The translations under genes were made by a program, and so were the position numbers. DNA of 46,258 nt from an uncultured Bacteroides sp. (GTDB lineage: Bacteria; Bacteroidota; Bacteroidia; Bacteroidales; Bacteroidaceae): positions 1 to 46,258 of the forward strand of contig NZ_CAJLKP010000051.1 in the NCBI RefSeq assembly GCF_905207245.1, in the 5' to 3' direction. The notes under the pieces were generated by a model. It was not told the DNA's origin. It worked only from the letters and a program-made list of their open reading frames with translations, and did not search any database. Every line of letters starts with the position of its first letter. Position 1 is the first letter of the stretch. Shown piece by piece: positions 1 to 8,192 of this stretch.

Positions 1-103
1 CTGTAAAGACGATGGTCCTCATCCCCAGTCTTGCCGCCGCCAAGGCCGCTTCACAGCCGGCATGTCCGGCGCCAATCACGATAACGTCGTATTTAAACTC
101 CAT
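1..103 (-). CDS. mnmG: MnmG (GidA), tRNA uridine 5-carboxymethylaminomethyl modification enzyme, N-terminal fragment
   Basis: Only the first 34 codons are in the window; the gene runs off the left edge on the minus strand. The start is the ATG at 101-103, and the protein opens MEFKYDVIVIGAGHAGCEAA, followed by a run rich in Ala and Arg. This is the FAD-binding dinucleotide fold (GxGxxG type) typical of MnmG, which works with MnmE to modify U34 of certain tRNAs in the cytoplasm. A good Bacteroides -7 box lies about 25 nt upstream of the start. It is a housekeeping gene unrelated to the carbohydrate loci. Generic FAD oxidoreductases share the fold, but the GAGHAGCEAA string is characteristic of MnmG. 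Confidence 0.88.
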   Translation of the reverse strand, partial: MEFKYDVIVIGAGHAGCEAALAAARLGMRTIVFT

Positions 104-127
104 TCATTCAATGTATTTAAAACTGTG

Positions 128-135
128 CAAAGTTA
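128..135 (-). promoter_or_regulatory. Bacteroides -7 box for mnmG
   Basis: Read on the minus strand the bases are TAACTTTG, an exact match to the Bacteroides consensus TAnnTTTG. It sits about 25 nt upstream of the mnmG ATG. No clear -33 TTTG was found. Confidence 0.55.
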
Positions 136-320
136 CGAAAAAAACAGCTACTCCTTTATTTTTTCTCTTTCTTATCATTGTTTAAGCTAAGGTGGGCTAT
201 AGAGAATGCATAAAGCAGGGCTGTAAATGATGCGATGGATAAGTCTGAACTTTTCTGATATATCTGTTGCTCTATCTCTTTCTTTTTGTTTTCTTTGTCA
301 TCTAATAATAGAATTATTTT

Positions 321-1961
321 ATGCTAACCCGATTGAATAGCTTACTATCTGCCCTTTGTCTCTCTCTTATTCTTGTTTCTTGTCATAAGAACAAAGTAGA
401 AGACGAACGGTTGCTTCGTGCCGAAACTTTAATATCTTCTTCTCCCGACATTAGTTATCGGATTTTGCAATCCATTTCTCCCGATACTCTTTCCAAATCC
501 GAACAAATGTATTATGGGTTGCTTTTAGCTGAAGCGACAGATAAGAATTATCTTTCTCTCTTGCCATGCGATTCTTTGCTGAATGAAGCTATTCATTTCT
601 ATGGTAATGGTATGAACCGTGCGAAAGCTTTGATGTATAAAGGGCGCTTGCTGTTTCGGATGAATATGTATGTGGAGGCCATGGAAAACTACTTTGCAGC
701 ATTGAAAGAGCTTGGCGAGACGGATAAGAAAGAATTGCGGATAAAAGGAATGCTTTATGAGGATTTGGGTAATCTTTATTCTAATCAGGTGCTGACGGAA
801 AAATCGACTGAAGCATATCGGCAGGCTGAGGACTGCTTTATGCGATGTGACTGCAAGGAAGGATTGGCTTCTGTTGCTAATGGTATAGGATGGAATTATT
901 TGTTGCAAGGTGATACCCGGCTTGCTCTTGAACATATGAAGCGGGGATTAGGACTTGCTTTGGAGAAGAACGACTCTGTGATTGCTGCAATGATCTATCA
1001 TAACTTGAGCTGTTCTTATGAAGATATGGACTCTATACTTTTTTATGGAAAGCGTTCTTTAGCTTTTAGTAAAAGATTGGCTTCGAAAGCCGCTATCGTG
1101 GTAGGATATGCATTCTTAAACCAAGAACGTCTTGACTCAGCAGAGTATTATTTTAGGCAAGCTTTGAGTGATACGTTGATGGAAACAAGAGCTTTGGCTT
1201 TGTATGGCTTGAAAGATGTAATGGATGTAGGAGAAGACTTTCAACAGGCATTGCAATATTCGGAGGCTTATTCTGGCGTAATGGATTCTATTTATTTTCA
1301 TAAGCAAAGTTCTGAAACAGAGCAGAAAGCTTATGAACACGAAGCAGAAATGAAAGTCTATAAGGATAAGATAGAGATGGAGAGACAACGGCTCTTTCTC
1401 GTTACTCTTAGTTTGCTTGTGATTGTTTTGGCTGTTTGGTATGTTCAACGGGTAAAACGTCGTAAAAGGATTATGCAATTGGAGCACGAACGGGATGTGG
1501 CTTCACTAAAGGCTGATATCGCAGAATCTCAATATCATATAGCTTCATTGCGCATGGGACAAGAACAAGATAAAGAAAAAATATCTCAAAAGGAGAGTGA
1601 AATAAGAAGATTGGCCGATGAAAAGGCTGAATTATGCAATATCATCTTTAAGAAAACTCCTATTTATCGAAAAGTGGAGCAACTGAGCCGCCAGGAGAAA
1701 ACCACGAAAAAGCAGAACCTGCGCATTTTGCTGGAAGATGAACAGAAGCAACTTCGCCTGACCATTATGAATATCTATAAGGACTATATTACTCATTTAC
1801 GCCAAACCTATCCTAAATATACTGAAGATGACTGCATATTCTTATGTCTTTCGCTTTGCGGCTGGGATGATTTTACAATTGCTCTCTGCTTTGGCAATGT
1901 AAATAAGCAGATAATTGTTCAAAGAAGACATAGGATGAAACAAAAGTCTGATATCCAGTAA
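321..1961 (+). CDS. Membrane-anchored TPR regulator with HTH-like C terminus
   Basis: A 546-residue protein. The N terminus is a lipoprotein signal with lipobox LVSC (Cys21). Residues about 30-340 are helical repeats of TPR type (for example an ALMYKGRLLF segment followed by YEDLGNLYSNQ). A transmembrane helix lies near residues 357-377, followed by basic residues (RVKRRKR), a charged coiled coil to about residue 440, and a C-terminal helical domain. In that domain the pattern TEDDCIFLCLSLCGW...IALCFG ending in RRHRMKQK looks like a helix-turn-helix. The layout implies a periplasmic sensor, one membrane crossing and a cytoplasmic DNA-binding tail. Such TPR regulators are common in Bacteroides, but I cannot name the regulon. 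A small secreted DUF3244 gene follows 149 nt downstream on the same strand and may be its partner. The start ATG follows an AT-rich leader without a clear Shine-Dalgarno site. Confidence 0.7.
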   Translation: MLTRLNSLLSALCLSLILVSCHKNKVEDERLLRAETLISSSPDISYRILQSISPDTLSKSEQMYYGLLLAEATDKNYLSLLPCDSLLNEAIHFYGNGMNRAKALMYKGRLLFRMNMYVEAMENYFAALKELGETDKKELRIKGMLYEDLGNLYSNQVLTEKSTEAYRQAEDCFMRCDCKEGLASVANGIGWNYLLQGDTRLALEHMKRGLGLALEKNDSVIAAMIYHNLSCSYEDMDSILFYGKRSLAFSKRLASKAAIVVGYAFLNQERLDSAEYYFRQALSDTLMETRALALYGLKDVMDVGEDFQQALQYSEAYSGVMDSIYFHKQSSETEQKAYEHEAEMKVYKDKIEMERQRLFLVTLSLLVIVLAVWYVQRVKRRKRIMQLEHERDVASLKADIAESQYHIASLRMGQEQDKEKISQKESEIRRLADEKAELCNIIFKKTPIYRKVEQLSRQEKTTKKQNLRILLEDEQKQLRLTIMNIYKDYITHLRQTYPKYTEDDCIFLCLSLCGWDDFTIALCFGNVNKQIIVQRRHRMKQKSDIQ

Positions 1962-2110
1962 GATATGGTTGTAATTGTTATAGCTTAACACCTTAATGCG
2001 CTGAAATCCATACTTTTATAAAAAAGAGATGTTATCGATTTTATTCTCTTTTATGCTTTGATGTGGCTAACTTCGCCCTATTATTAATCTTATAAAAATG
2101 CGTGGGATTC

Positions 2111-2479
2111 ATGAAAGCATTATCATTGGTTTTATTAGGAAGTGTGTTCTTATTTCAGCCGACTATGTTATTTATAAATGCATCAGTCATAACTGACGGA
2201 ACTTCGTCTGTTCCTACAGAAGAGAAGAAAATCAGAAAGCCTGCCAATATTCATTTATTGAAAGGAGAAACATCTACTCGTTCCATATTACCCGTAGTTC
2301 CCGGCTATATTGAGGACAATCAACTCTACATTTGCTTTGGGGCACCTATCGAAGACGAATATTTAGTAGTTAAAGATACCGAATCCGGTGAAATCGTGTA
2401 TTCTGGCATTTTTACCGGTAATACTCTTGTAATTGCCTTAACTAATTTGGGAGAATCTTATACGGTAGAAATTGTATAA
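2111..2479 (+). CDS. Small secreted DUF3244 protein
   Basis: A 122-residue protein beginning MKALSLVLLGSVFLF, a signal peptide that ends near residue 25. The mature part matches the DUF3244 pattern. There is an RSILPVVPGYIEDNQLYICF stretch, then a strand pair around a Glu-Ser-Gly-Glu turn followed by VYSG, and a C terminus of hydrophobic strands (ESYTVEIV), suggesting a small Ig-like beta-sandwich. An in-frame GTG nine bases upstream at 2102 is possible. The ATG at 2111 is preferred because it places the Lys directly before the hydrophobic core. The function of DUF3244 is not known to me. These genes often sit beside regulators like the TPR protein just upstream, which suggests a shared regulon, but that is inference. 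Confidence 0.7.
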   Translation: MKALSLVLLGSVFLFQPTMLFINASVITDGTSSVPTEEKKIRKPANIHLLKGETSTRSILPVVPGYIEDNQLYICFGAPIEDEYLVVKDTESGEIVYSGIFTGNTLVIALTNLGESYTVEIV

Positions 2480-2569
2480 GAAATATTCTTTCTATCTGTT
2501 CTTTTAAGGAGCATCTTTCCTCTTTTTCATGTGCAATTTTCCTTTAGACATTAAAATTGTACAATTCTT

Positions 2570-2609
2570 CACAGCGGTGGCTATAGTATCAAAATAGCCA
2601 CCGTCTGTG
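2570..2609. terminator. Hairpin between convergent genes, possible bidirectional terminator
   Basis: CGGTGGCTAT and ATAGCCACCG form a perfect 10-bp stem with a 9-nt loop. It is extended by CACAG/CTGTG across one bulged T. The hairpin lies between the DUF3244 gene (plus) and the end of the GH2 gene (minus). Neither side has a strong T-tract, so termination strength is uncertain. Confidence 0.55.
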
Positions 2610-2654
2610 AATCCTTTATGCAAAAGCGAGATGAATGCCCATCGTCTTGTTTCT

Positions 2655-5507
2655 TTATAGATAGTGAAAATCGAACCAGAGTTTCATTCTGAAGCCCTCG
2701 TCGCCTTTATTGATTTTAATATAAGAGGCTTCTCCTCCTGTCCCTTGAGAGTTGACAGCAGGAATTTCAAATAAGAACGAGATGTCTCCGGCAGGATATT
2801 CCTTTACCGATATTCCACGACTTTCGCGGTCGCGCTGCTCTTCCGGAGTGAAGACACGAAAGAAAATGCCATCAGTTTCCGAATATACCGTCATCGGAGT
2901 TGTCTGTGATTGGAGTGTCGCCCAATAGAGACCAGCATGATACCCTTTGAATTCCGGATAAATGAGCGGATTATAATATTCTCCCGTCACAGTGTTGTTG
3001 TAGTCCTTTTGCCAAATGCCATAATTCGTTCCTTCGATACGGTTCTTCCATACCCGGTAAGGCCCTTTGCCTAGCCAACGCATCCCGCTGACGTTCTTTT
3101 CAGGAAAGGAGAATGAAAAACCGAGATTATGAACCGGACGGTCAAAGTATGCGCCGTCAAACTTGTTCTCTGCTCTGTAATTCAGTACCAATGCATCCAT
3201 TCCAAGCAATCCATCAGGCGTCATTCTCCAGACAATGGAGTCGGCTGCACCTTTATATTTTACGGTATAAGTGGCAGTGTCACCTTGCATTTTTAGGTTA
3301 GCAGAGCTGAAAAGCATCTTCATTCCGACCGGGAGAGGGCCGCCAGACAATGGTATTATCTTGCTACCATTTTTTACTTCCACCAAATTACCATTCGCTT
3401 TGTTGAATGTTGCTGTTACTCCATTCGCCATCAGTGTAACACTGCTGTCGTCTGTTTGATATTTGGCGGCGGCTGTTGTTGCTGGTTGTAAGTGCCTGTA
3501 TTCTGCAAAGTACTTACGATTATTTTTGATAGGGAACGCCCAGTTACATACCGTGTCACCCGTTGCACTGTAGGCTTCCAATTCCAAAACGTCGCCATTG
3601 AAGAATTTCTCTGGCAGATCAAAGTGGGCTGTACCCTTTTCACCAGGCTGAATCGCAGGTAGCAGTACGCTGCCTTCCGCTAAGCAGATTGGGCTGTCGG
3701 ACACCTGTGGAATAGGTAAACGCATGACCTTCCACCTCATCCGGCATTCGCTTAAGTTGCTGAATAAGTAATCATTAGATACGTAAAAATCTCCTTTGAA
3801 GGAAGAAGTTATTTTTAATGGATTTATTTGAATGGGCGACCATACCTCCCGAACAGTATAGAAGCTGCCTTCCTTTTCGCGATTTGCCCCCACGATACCA
3901 TCGGGAGCATTAGGACCATAAGTATCCATTTGTCCGGTGTCTGTACGGCGAATAGCTTCATCCACATATGCCCAAAGGAAGCCACCGGCAAAGAGTGGGT
4001 TTGCTTTGAACTTTGACCATAACCCTTTGAGACCTGCACCCTGTCCACGATCGTAGAGACCATGTAGAAACTCCGTCATCATGAAAACCTTATGTCCGCG
4101 TTCCAACCGATACATGTTATCCGTACTGTTAGGGTAGTGGCGTGTATCAAAGCCATTGAAATCTGCCCACGGATGAATGACGTGGCGTTTTTGCGGGTCG
4201 TAGTCGGCAAAACGATTGTCAATGGCGGCATTCCATCCTCCTTCGTTACCATTTGCCCAAATAAAGATGCACGGATGGTTTACATCACGAAATATCATTT
4301 CGGGCAACAACTTTTTGGCTATTTCAGTACTATAGCTATTCTGCCAACCACACAATTCATTGAGATAAAGAAGTCCTATGGAGTCGCATGCTTCTAAAAA
4401 GTGAGTATCAGGAGGATAATGCGAACGCACGGCATTCATATTCATCTGTTTAATGAGCAAAGCATCCTTCAGGCTGAGTTCCCGACTGATTGTTCTACCT
4501 GTCTCTGAATCAAAGCAATGGCGGTTAGTCCCCTTCACTAAAAGGCGTGTCCCGTTCAGATATATGCCATCTTCAGGGCGGAATTCAATAGTACGGAATC
4601 CAATACGTTCCGTTATCTCATGTACAACATCTCCTGTTGTGGAAAGAAGACGCATAGTGAGCCGGTAAAGGTTGGGATGCTCAGGGTCCCATGTCCTGAT
4701 ATTGTTCCAATGTGTGGTGAGTGTCTGTTTCTCTTCTGTCGAAAGTTCACATATCTGTCGTCCTATGGGAAGCTGTGAAGCACAGGAAATAAGCGACAGT
4801 TCCACTTGTTGCCCTTCGGAAATGTTTTTCAGATAAACATCTGTGCGCAACGTACCATCTGCATGGGCATCCACTGCTATATGGTTTATTTGTGTGCGAG
4901 GTTTCGCCGTCAGATATACGGGGCGGTAGATACCTCCGAAGAGCCACCAGTCAGCGCGGCGTTCCGCTGCATTAACTGATTTATCAGCCGATTGCTTTCT
5001 CACCGTTACTTCCATTGAATTCTTTTTCCCGAATTTCAGTTTGTCTGTGATATCATAAGAGAAACGATAGAATGCTCCCTGATGAGTGGGGCCAGCGATA
5101 ACATCGTTGATTTTCACTTCGGAATCGGTCATGACACCTTCAAATACAATACTTATCTGCTTGCCTTTCCAAGTATCCGGAACGTCAAAACGGTGACGAT
5201 AAATGCCGTATTCATCGCAAAAATCATGTTCTCTGTAAGCATCATATTGCTTCTCATTTTCGCGCTCTTTATAAATATAATAGCGCCCATAGGTATAGCC
5301 TCCAAAACCTTGCTGTTCCCAGCAAGACGGAACGTCTATCTTGCTCCACTTTTGGGAATTCATGCCTGATGAGCACCAGAAATCCCACTTCACTGTATTA
5401 TCCGGTCCTGTGCCGGAGAGATATTTCACTTCTGTCTGTTGAGCTTTTGCAGAACAAAGGCACAGTAAAATAATGAATAATCCAATAATTCTTTTCATAT
5501 AATTCAT
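2655..5507 (-). CDS. Secreted glycoside hydrolase family 2 (beta-galactosidase-like architecture)
   Basis: A 950-residue protein with an N-terminal signal peptide ending at about CSAKAQ (residue 23). The GH2 sugar-binding jelly-roll spans about residues 40-200, the Ig-like domain about 205-305, and the TIM barrel about 310-580. C-terminal beta domains resemble the small domain of LacZ-type enzymes. The acid/base is Glu422 in WANGNEGGW and the nucleophile is Glu479 in MMTEFLHG, so both catalytic residues are present. The 'GNEGGW' context differs from classical LacZ (GNESGHG), so beta-galactosidase activity should not be assumed; beta-glucuronidase or another exo-activity is possible. It is the last gene of the PUL A operon, six nt after the GH115 stop. 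A start at codon 4 (5498, MKRIIGLF) is equally plausible and gives a more typical signal peptide. Confidence 0.88.
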   Translation of the reverse strand: MNYMKRIIGLFIILLCLCSAKAQQTEVKYLSGTGPDNTVKWDFWCSSGMNSQKWSKIDVPSCWEQQGFGGYTYGRYYIYKERENEKQYDAYREHDFCDEYGIYRHRFDVPDTWKGKQISIVFEGVMTDSEVKINDVIAGPTHQGAFYRFSYDITDKLKFGKKNSMEVTVRKQSADKSVNAAERRADWWLFGGIYRPVYLTAKPRTQINHIAVDAHADGTLRTDVYLKNISEGQQVELSLISCASQLPIGRQICELSTEEKQTLTTHWNNIRTWDPEHPNLYRLTMRLLSTTGDVVHEITERIGFRTIEFRPEDGIYLNGTRLLVKGTNRHCFDSETGRTISRELSLKDALLIKQMNMNAVRSHYPPDTHFLEACDSIGLLYLNELCGWQNSYSTEIAKKLLPEMIFRDVNHPCIFIWANGNEGGWNAAIDNRFADYDPQKRHVIHPWADFNGFDTRHYPNSTDNMYRLERGHKVFMMTEFLHGLYDRGQGAGLKGLWSKFKANPLFAGGFLWAYVDEAIRRTDTGQMDTYGPNAPDGIVGANREKEGSFYTVREVWSPIQINPLKITSSFKGDFYVSNDYLFSNLSECRMRWKVMRLPIPQVSDSPICLAEGSVLLPAIQPGEKGTAHFDLPEKFFNGDVLELEAYSATGDTVCNWAFPIKNNRKYFAEYRHLQPATTAAAKYQTDDSSVTLMANGVTATFNKANGNLVEVKNGSKIIPLSGGPLPVGMKMLFSSANLKMQGDTATYTVKYKGAADSIVWRMTPDGLLGMDALVLNYRAENKFDGAYFDRPVHNLGFSFSFPEKNVSGMRWLGKGPYRVWKNRIEGTNYGIWQKDYNNTVTGEYYNPLIYPEFKGYHAGLYWATLQSQTTPMTVYSETDGIFFRVFTPEEQRDRESRGISVKEYPAGDISFLFEIPAVNSQGTGGEASYIKINKGDEGFRMKLWFDFHYL

Positions 5508-5513
5508 GTTATA

Positions 5514-8108
5514 TTAATATGCTGGTTGAACAGGAAATACATAAAACATTCTATCTGGCTTGAAATCAATCATCCATTGATCTATCAATACATGGTTATC
5601 CAAGGCTGTGATGGATAAGGTATGCTTTCCTTTTGCCAATCGATGATTGGTTTCACGAACCGCTTGTCCACGAAGCACATTTTGCTTCCAGGCTTCTGTA
5701 CGGAAACCTTCTTTAAAGGAACATATCTGAGGCTTCTCACCGTCTATGCTGACACTGAAACGAATATCTCCTTTATCATTCGGTTGTGTAGGGATAACGG
5801 CAGTGCGCAGTGTCGCTTCTCCATCCCATAAGCAATCAAATTCAAAAGTAATTGATTTTCCCTTTGGTACGGAAACAGCATTCATACTATGCCCCAATGA
5901 TTGAATCGTCATGACGTCTTTGGATGCTCTTGTGTAATCGCAAGCATTAGAAACGATACAACTATCTTTAACTGCTTCTGCCAAAGGTAACGATTTTTTC
6001 CTTTTCAAAGAAGCATACTTTTCTATTTCTTTGTCTGTCAACCATACGGGGACTTTGGGGGGATAGAACACATATAAATCCCGTGGATTATGGCACATGG
6101 AGTATTTCCATTTGCCACCCGCCAGTTCATTGTTGTAGTAGTCCGTCAGATTGCGGATTTCCTGATAAGCCTTGATGCTTTTGGCACAGGCAGCCATTAA
6201 TTGGTTCTCGCGGGTCCATAAAGTCGTGTCACAACTTCCCGGAGAGATACAGCGTGCTCTTTGCGCTTCCAATATCTTTGTGCTCATGGCTGCGGCACCA
6301 AACACGGGATATTTGATTTGAGCAAAGAAAGCATCTTTGCGTTCCCGGGGAATCATCGGTTCCACTTCCGATAAGATTTCTTTGATGGCTTCATAAGATT
6401 CCAGATAACGGTCCAACTCTCCACCGAATTCAGTCAAGCTAAAATCTGTATTTTTAACCGGAGACCAGCCTTTGATATACTTCTTCTTGTCAAGTTCAAC
6501 TTGGTTCCAACCCATAAATTCCGGTTTACGGATGCCGCACAAACGATAAAATTCTAACATGGCGGGCAGTAGCTTTTCTCCTGCATCTTTACCGAATTCG
6601 CGGCAAAGCCAGTTCTTCTGATGCTCCACAAGGGTAGATGGAGATACGGAGTTGATATTCCATGCCATATCCAGAAAGAGTTCCAAGTCATATGCCACCG
6701 GTTTCAGGTCGTGCACATTGACCACCCATAGGCGGCGGGCATTGCAATCGTATGCCTGTTTCATTTCGCTATAAATTAATCCCGGCTGGGTAGTACATAG
6801 CCACATGTAGTCGTGTGGGCGACCCCAATAACTGAGATGATAGTACACTCCGGCACCTCCGCTACGCTTTTGCTGCTTCTCATCGCTCAGCCGGGTCATA
6901 TAGCCGTAGTTGTCATCGCACCATATCAATGTGATGTCATCCGGCAATTGCAAGCCATTCTCCATTATTTGAAGTACTTCTTTATAGGGGACAAAAGCCT
7001 GAGGAATCTTTTCCACATCTTTATTTACATATTTAGACAGTAGCTTGCGCTGGTCGTTGATAACCTGTTGCAGGGCATCGGTCTTTTCCTGAAGAGTCTT
7101 GACTCCTTCCATTCCACTGTCATGGATACCTCTCATGCCCATGGTGTAGAAATTTTCATAAGGTCCTGCCTCTTTTAGCCGCTCTATCCAGTAGGACTGG
7201 ACACCTTCTCGGTTGGTAATATAATTATAATCTCCGCGTTCGTTTACTTTCCACTCACCTACATTATTGCGCATCATCGGTTCGCAATGCGAAGTACCAA
7301 TCAGAATGCCGCAACTATCAGCTGCTTCTTTGGCTCCTGGCACAAAGTAGAAAGGAGTGGTAATCCCATGCATACCCGGCCAGATTGCATTGGCACGAAG
7401 ACGCATCAGCAATTTGAAAATCTCTTTATAAGTACGTGCTCCAATACGCCCTTTTATGTCAGACGGCTCATAATTTTTCCAGCTCCAAGGCTGCAAGCTC
7501 CAGTCTTCATCATTCAAGAAGATTCCACGGTATTCCACCGACGGACTCTGGAAGGTGGTGTAATTGGCAGGAACCGTCAGCATTTCTTGTTTCATTGGTG
7601 TCACGTCTCCCCACCATACCCAGGGGGATACTCCTGCCAGACGGGAAAGTTCGAGTATTCCATAGGCGGTTCCACGTCCGTCGCTTCCTGCTATCAGTAA
7701 CTGTCTTTTATTGGAATTGCCTGTGACTTTGATAAAAAAGGCATCTTTCTTAGCGCTAAGGCTGTCTACCGGAACTCCTGCTTCCCGTAGTTTTTTTATT
7801 GCAGCTTTGTCCTTGTCCAATTGGACGATACGAAGGGTTGAAGTTTCTACTGGACCTTTTTGTGGCGATATGCCTGTTACCTGTTTCATATCACCGGCAA
7901 ACATATCCAATGCAACGGTCACTACAGGAGATACGGATTTGGATATGGAATAAGTGATGGCTTGCTGCCCATTGAACCAGACAAACTCATTGTTTGCTGT
8001 TTCAGGTTTCTCGGCTGCATGAACAGCTCTAATACCTGTAAGCGAACTAATACACACAATAGCTATTCCCAGTAATACCTGGCGTTTCCTTTTAAATCTC
8101 CAATTCAT
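5514..8108 (-). CDS. GH115 alpha-glucuronidase
   Basis: An 864-residue protein with a signal peptide (basic start MNWRFKRKRQ, hydrophobic core, cleavage near VHAAE). Family 115 hallmarks are clear: an N-terminal alpha/beta domain with GSDGRGTAYGILELSRLAGV, then the barrel with RGIFLNDEDW, NAIWPGMHG, SHCEPMMRNNVGEW and LIWCDDNYGYMTRLS. A helical region follows, and a C-terminal beta-sandwich from about residue 745 has the usual LDNHVLIDQW ending. Known GH115 enzymes remove glucuronic acid or 4-O-methylglucuronic acid from xylan or arabinogalactan side chains, in the periplasm in Bacteroides. It lies between susD and GH2 in one minus-strand operon. No xylanase is nearby, so the backbone cannot be told from this window. 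Length is normal for the family, with no sign of damage. Confidence 0.93.
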   Translation of the reverse strand: MNWRFKRKRQVLLGIAIVCISSLTGIRAVHAAEKPETANNEFVWFNGQQAITYSISKSVSPVVTVALDMFAGDMKQVTGISPQKGPVETSTLRIVQLDKDKAAIKKLREAGVPVDSLSAKKDAFFIKVTGNSNKRQLLIAGSDGRGTAYGILELSRLAGVSPWVWWGDVTPMKQEMLTVPANYTTFQSPSVEYRGIFLNDEDWSLQPWSWKNYEPSDIKGRIGARTYKEIFKLLMRLRANAIWPGMHGITTPFYFVPGAKEAADSCGILIGTSHCEPMMRNNVGEWKVNERGDYNYITNREGVQSYWIERLKEAGPYENFYTMGMRGIHDSGMEGVKTLQEKTDALQQVINDQRKLLSKYVNKDVEKIPQAFVPYKEVLQIMENGLQLPDDITLIWCDDNYGYMTRLSDEKQQKRSGGAGVYYHLSYWGRPHDYMWLCTTQPGLIYSEMKQAYDCNARRLWVVNVHDLKPVAYDLELFLDMAWNINSVSPSTLVEHQKNWLCREFGKDAGEKLLPAMLEFYRLCGIRKPEFMGWNQVELDKKKYIKGWSPVKNTDFSLTEFGGELDRYLESYEAIKEILSEVEPMIPRERKDAFFAQIKYPVFGAAAMSTKILEAQRARCISPGSCDTTLWTRENQLMAACAKSIKAYQEIRNLTDYYNNELAGGKWKYSMCHNPRDLYVFYPPKVPVWLTDKEIEKYASLKRKKSLPLAEAVKDSCIVSNACDYTRASKDVMTIQSLGHSMNAVSVPKGKSITFEFDCLWDGEATLRTAVIPTQPNDKGDIRFSVSIDGEKPQICSFKEGFRTEAWKQNVLRGQAVRETNHRLAKGKHTLSITALDNHVLIDQWMIDFKPDRMFYVFPVQPAY

Positions 8109-8140
8109 CAGTTATTTTGTTTAAATTAAAACTTTCTAAT

Positions 8141-8173
8141 GACAGGAATGCCACGCAAGGGGGCATCCCCGTC
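8141..8173 (-). promoter_or_regulatory. Intercistronic hairpin between susD and GH115
   Basis: In the minus-strand transcript GACGGGGATGCC pairs with GGCATTCCTGTC over 12 bp around a 9-nt loop. Two of the pairs are G.U wobbles, which become A.C mismatches on the other strand, so the structure suits the minus-strand RNA. It starts about 20 nt after the susD stop. No T-tract follows, so it is more likely an mRNA-stabilising or attenuating element than a full terminator. Confidence 0.55.
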
Positions 8174-8192
8174 TTTTATATATCCTATCTTG

